A DNA stretch of 5,556 bases. It comes from Flavimaricola sp. Its GTDB lineage: Bacteria > Pseudomonadota > Alphaproteobacteria > Rhodobacterales > Rhodobacteraceae. The stretch spans positions 1 through 5,556 of the forward strand of contig JALZWD010000230.1 of NCBI GenBank assembly GCA_023300365.1, written 5' to 3'. A program made the position numbers and the translations under genes. Shown here in pieces: positions 4,518-5,556 of this stretch; position 1 is the stretch's first letter; every line of letters starts with the position of its first letter. The notes beneath the pieces were generated by a model. That model saw only the letters and a program-made list of their open reading frames with translations, was not told the DNA's origin and did not search any database.

Positions 4518-5556
4518 ATGAAACTTCTACGCAACACGGCTCTCGGCCTGACGATTGGCGTCACCGGTGCCTCCATTGCAATGGCTGATGGCCATGCAAC
4601 TGAATTGACAATTGCGATCGTGAACAACGGTCACATGATCAACATGCAGACTGTAGCGGAAGCCTACACTGCAGAAACTGGTGTTACCTTGAACTGGGTA
4701 TCGCTGGAAGAAGGCGTTCTGCGCGAGCAGGTCACTTCTGACACAGCCACCGGTGGCGGTCAGTACGACATCATCAACATCGGCATGCAGGAAGCTCCAA
4801 TCTGGGGTGCTGCTGGTTGGATCGAAGCTCTTGAGTTTGGTGCCGACTACGACGTTGACGACATGCTGCCAGCAATGCGCAACGGTTTGTCACACGAAGG
4901 CACACTCTACGCCGCACCATTCTATGGTGAGTCTTCCATGGTTATGTACCGTGCAGACCTTGCCGAAGCTGCTGGCGTATCGATCGCTGACAACGACAGC
5001 TGGGACAACGTATTGGCAGCAGCCGCTGCTATGCACGACCCAGACCATGGCGTCTTTGGTGCCTGTCTTCGCGGTAAGCCCGGATGGGGCGACAACATGG
5101 CGTTTGTAACGACTGTTGTAAACTCGTTCGGTGGTGCTTGGTTCGATGCGGACTTCCACCCAACTCTCGATAGCGATGAGTGGAATGCTGCCATCAACTT
5201 CTACGTTGAGCTTTTGGGTTCATACGGCCCTCCAGGTTCTGAAGGTAACTCCTTCAACGAGATCCTCGCTCTGTACAACGAAGGCAAGTGTGGCATGTGG
5301 ATCGACGCCACAATCGCTGCGTCTTTCTTGGAAGTAGACAACGTAGCATACGCACAGTCGCCAAACGCTGGTAACCCAGTTGGCGCGAACTGGCTCTGGG
5401 CTTGGGCAATGGCCGTACCAACAGGTTCGCCAAACTCCGAAGCTGCTCATGACTTCATCGAGTGGGCCACTTCGAAAGAGTACATCCAAGCTGTAGGTAA
5501 CCACCCTGAGTTTGGTTGGGGTTCTGTTCCAACAGGTACACGTGCATCCACATATG
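4518..5556 (+). CDS. smoE: ABC transporter substrate-binding protein, sorbitol/mannitol type (SmoE-like), 3' end outside window
   Basis: The open frame runs from ATG 4518 to the window edge, giving 346 of an expected 430-440 residues. The product is a periplasmic family-1 solute-binding protein delivering a sugar alcohol (sorbitol, mannitol or similar) to a CUT1-type ABC importer. A signal peptide is evident: MKLLRN, a hydrophobic stretch, and probable cleavage after AMA (residue 23). Segments recalled from SmoE proteins follow in order: LTIAIVNNG (30-38), GGQYDIINIG (80-89), FYGESSMVMYR (135-145), CLRGKPGWGDNMA (183-195), GKCGMWIDATIAASF (256-270), NWLWAWAMAVP (291-301) and ATSKEY (317-322). 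The start is backed by AGGGAG (4506-4511) six bases upstream. Codon use differs sharply from the upstream genes (GCT/GCA, GTA, GGT and AAC rather than GCG, GTG and GGG), as in highly expressed genes. Permease, ATPase and polyol dehydrogenase genes are expected beyond the window. Substrate is inferred; the family call is firm. Confidence 0.9.
   Translation, partial: MKLLRNTALGLTIGVTGASIAMADGHATELTIAIVNNGHMINMQTVAEAYTAETGVTLNWVSLEEGVLREQVTSDTATGGGQYDIINIGMQEAPIWGAAGWIEALEFGADYDVDDMLPAMRNGLSHEGTLYAAPFYGESSMVMYRADLAEAAGVSIADNDSWDNVLAAAAAMHDPDHGVFGACLRGKPGWGDNMAFVTTVVNSFGGAWFDADFHPTLDSDEWNAAINFYVELLGSYGPPGSEGNSFNEILALYNEGKCGMWIDATIAASFLEVDNVAYAQSPNAGNPVGANWLWAWAMAVPTGSPNSEAAHDFIEWATSKEYIQAVGNHPEFGWGSVPTGTRASTY

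Noticed and set aside
4753..5109. Plus-strand frame (118 codons) inside the binding-protein gene
   Set aside because: Ser/Thr-rich out-of-frame translation of a gene whose own frame gives a continuous signal-peptide-bearing SmoE-like protein.

Overview
The window looks like chromosomal DNA of an alphaproteobacterium, most likely Rhodobacterales (Roseobacter/Rhodobacter relatives). The grounds are the zwf-pgl-pgi gene order, the style of the Pgl and LacI-type proteins, GTG starts, and a polyol-type ABC binding protein behind a LacI-family regulator. This placement rests on recalled family features, not on a search. I see no mobile element, tRNA, rRNA, CRISPR array or phage gene.

Layout. Positions 1-365 hold the C-terminal end of glucose-6-phosphate dehydrogenase (zwf), followed by a terminator-like hairpin. 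Positions 496-1167 (6-phosphogluconolactonase, pgl) and 1172-2767 (glucose-6-phosphate isomerase, pgi) lie 4 bases apart on the + strand and are almost certainly co-transcribed. A 4HBT-type acyl-CoA thioesterase gene (2768-3235) runs on the - strand and meets pgi stop codon to stop codon with no base between them. Positions 3236-3392 are the divergent intergenic region, with a hairpin and CG-rich operator-like repeats. A LacI-family regulator (3393-4421) follows on the + strand. After a 96-base leader comes a secreted sorbitol/mannitol-type (SmoE-like) ABC substrate-binding protein from 4518, cut off by the window end.

How the genes fit together. Pgi links fructose-6-P and glucose-6-P. Zwf and Pgl take glucose-6-P to 6-phosphogluconate, the entry to the Entner-Doudoroff and oxidative pentose-phosphate routes. 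Polyols imported by a SmoE-type transporter are normally oxidised to ketoses such as fructose and then phosphorylated, so they would enter at Pgi. The window therefore plausibly joins a regulated polyol-uptake operon to the central pathway that burns its product. The thioesterase appears unrelated metabolically.

No clearly undescribed system is visible. The most useful leads are a shared CG-rich operator candidate upstream of both the regulator and the binding-protein gene, a Gln in place of the usual hinge-helix Leu in the regulator, and a sharp change in codon use in the binding-protein gene.
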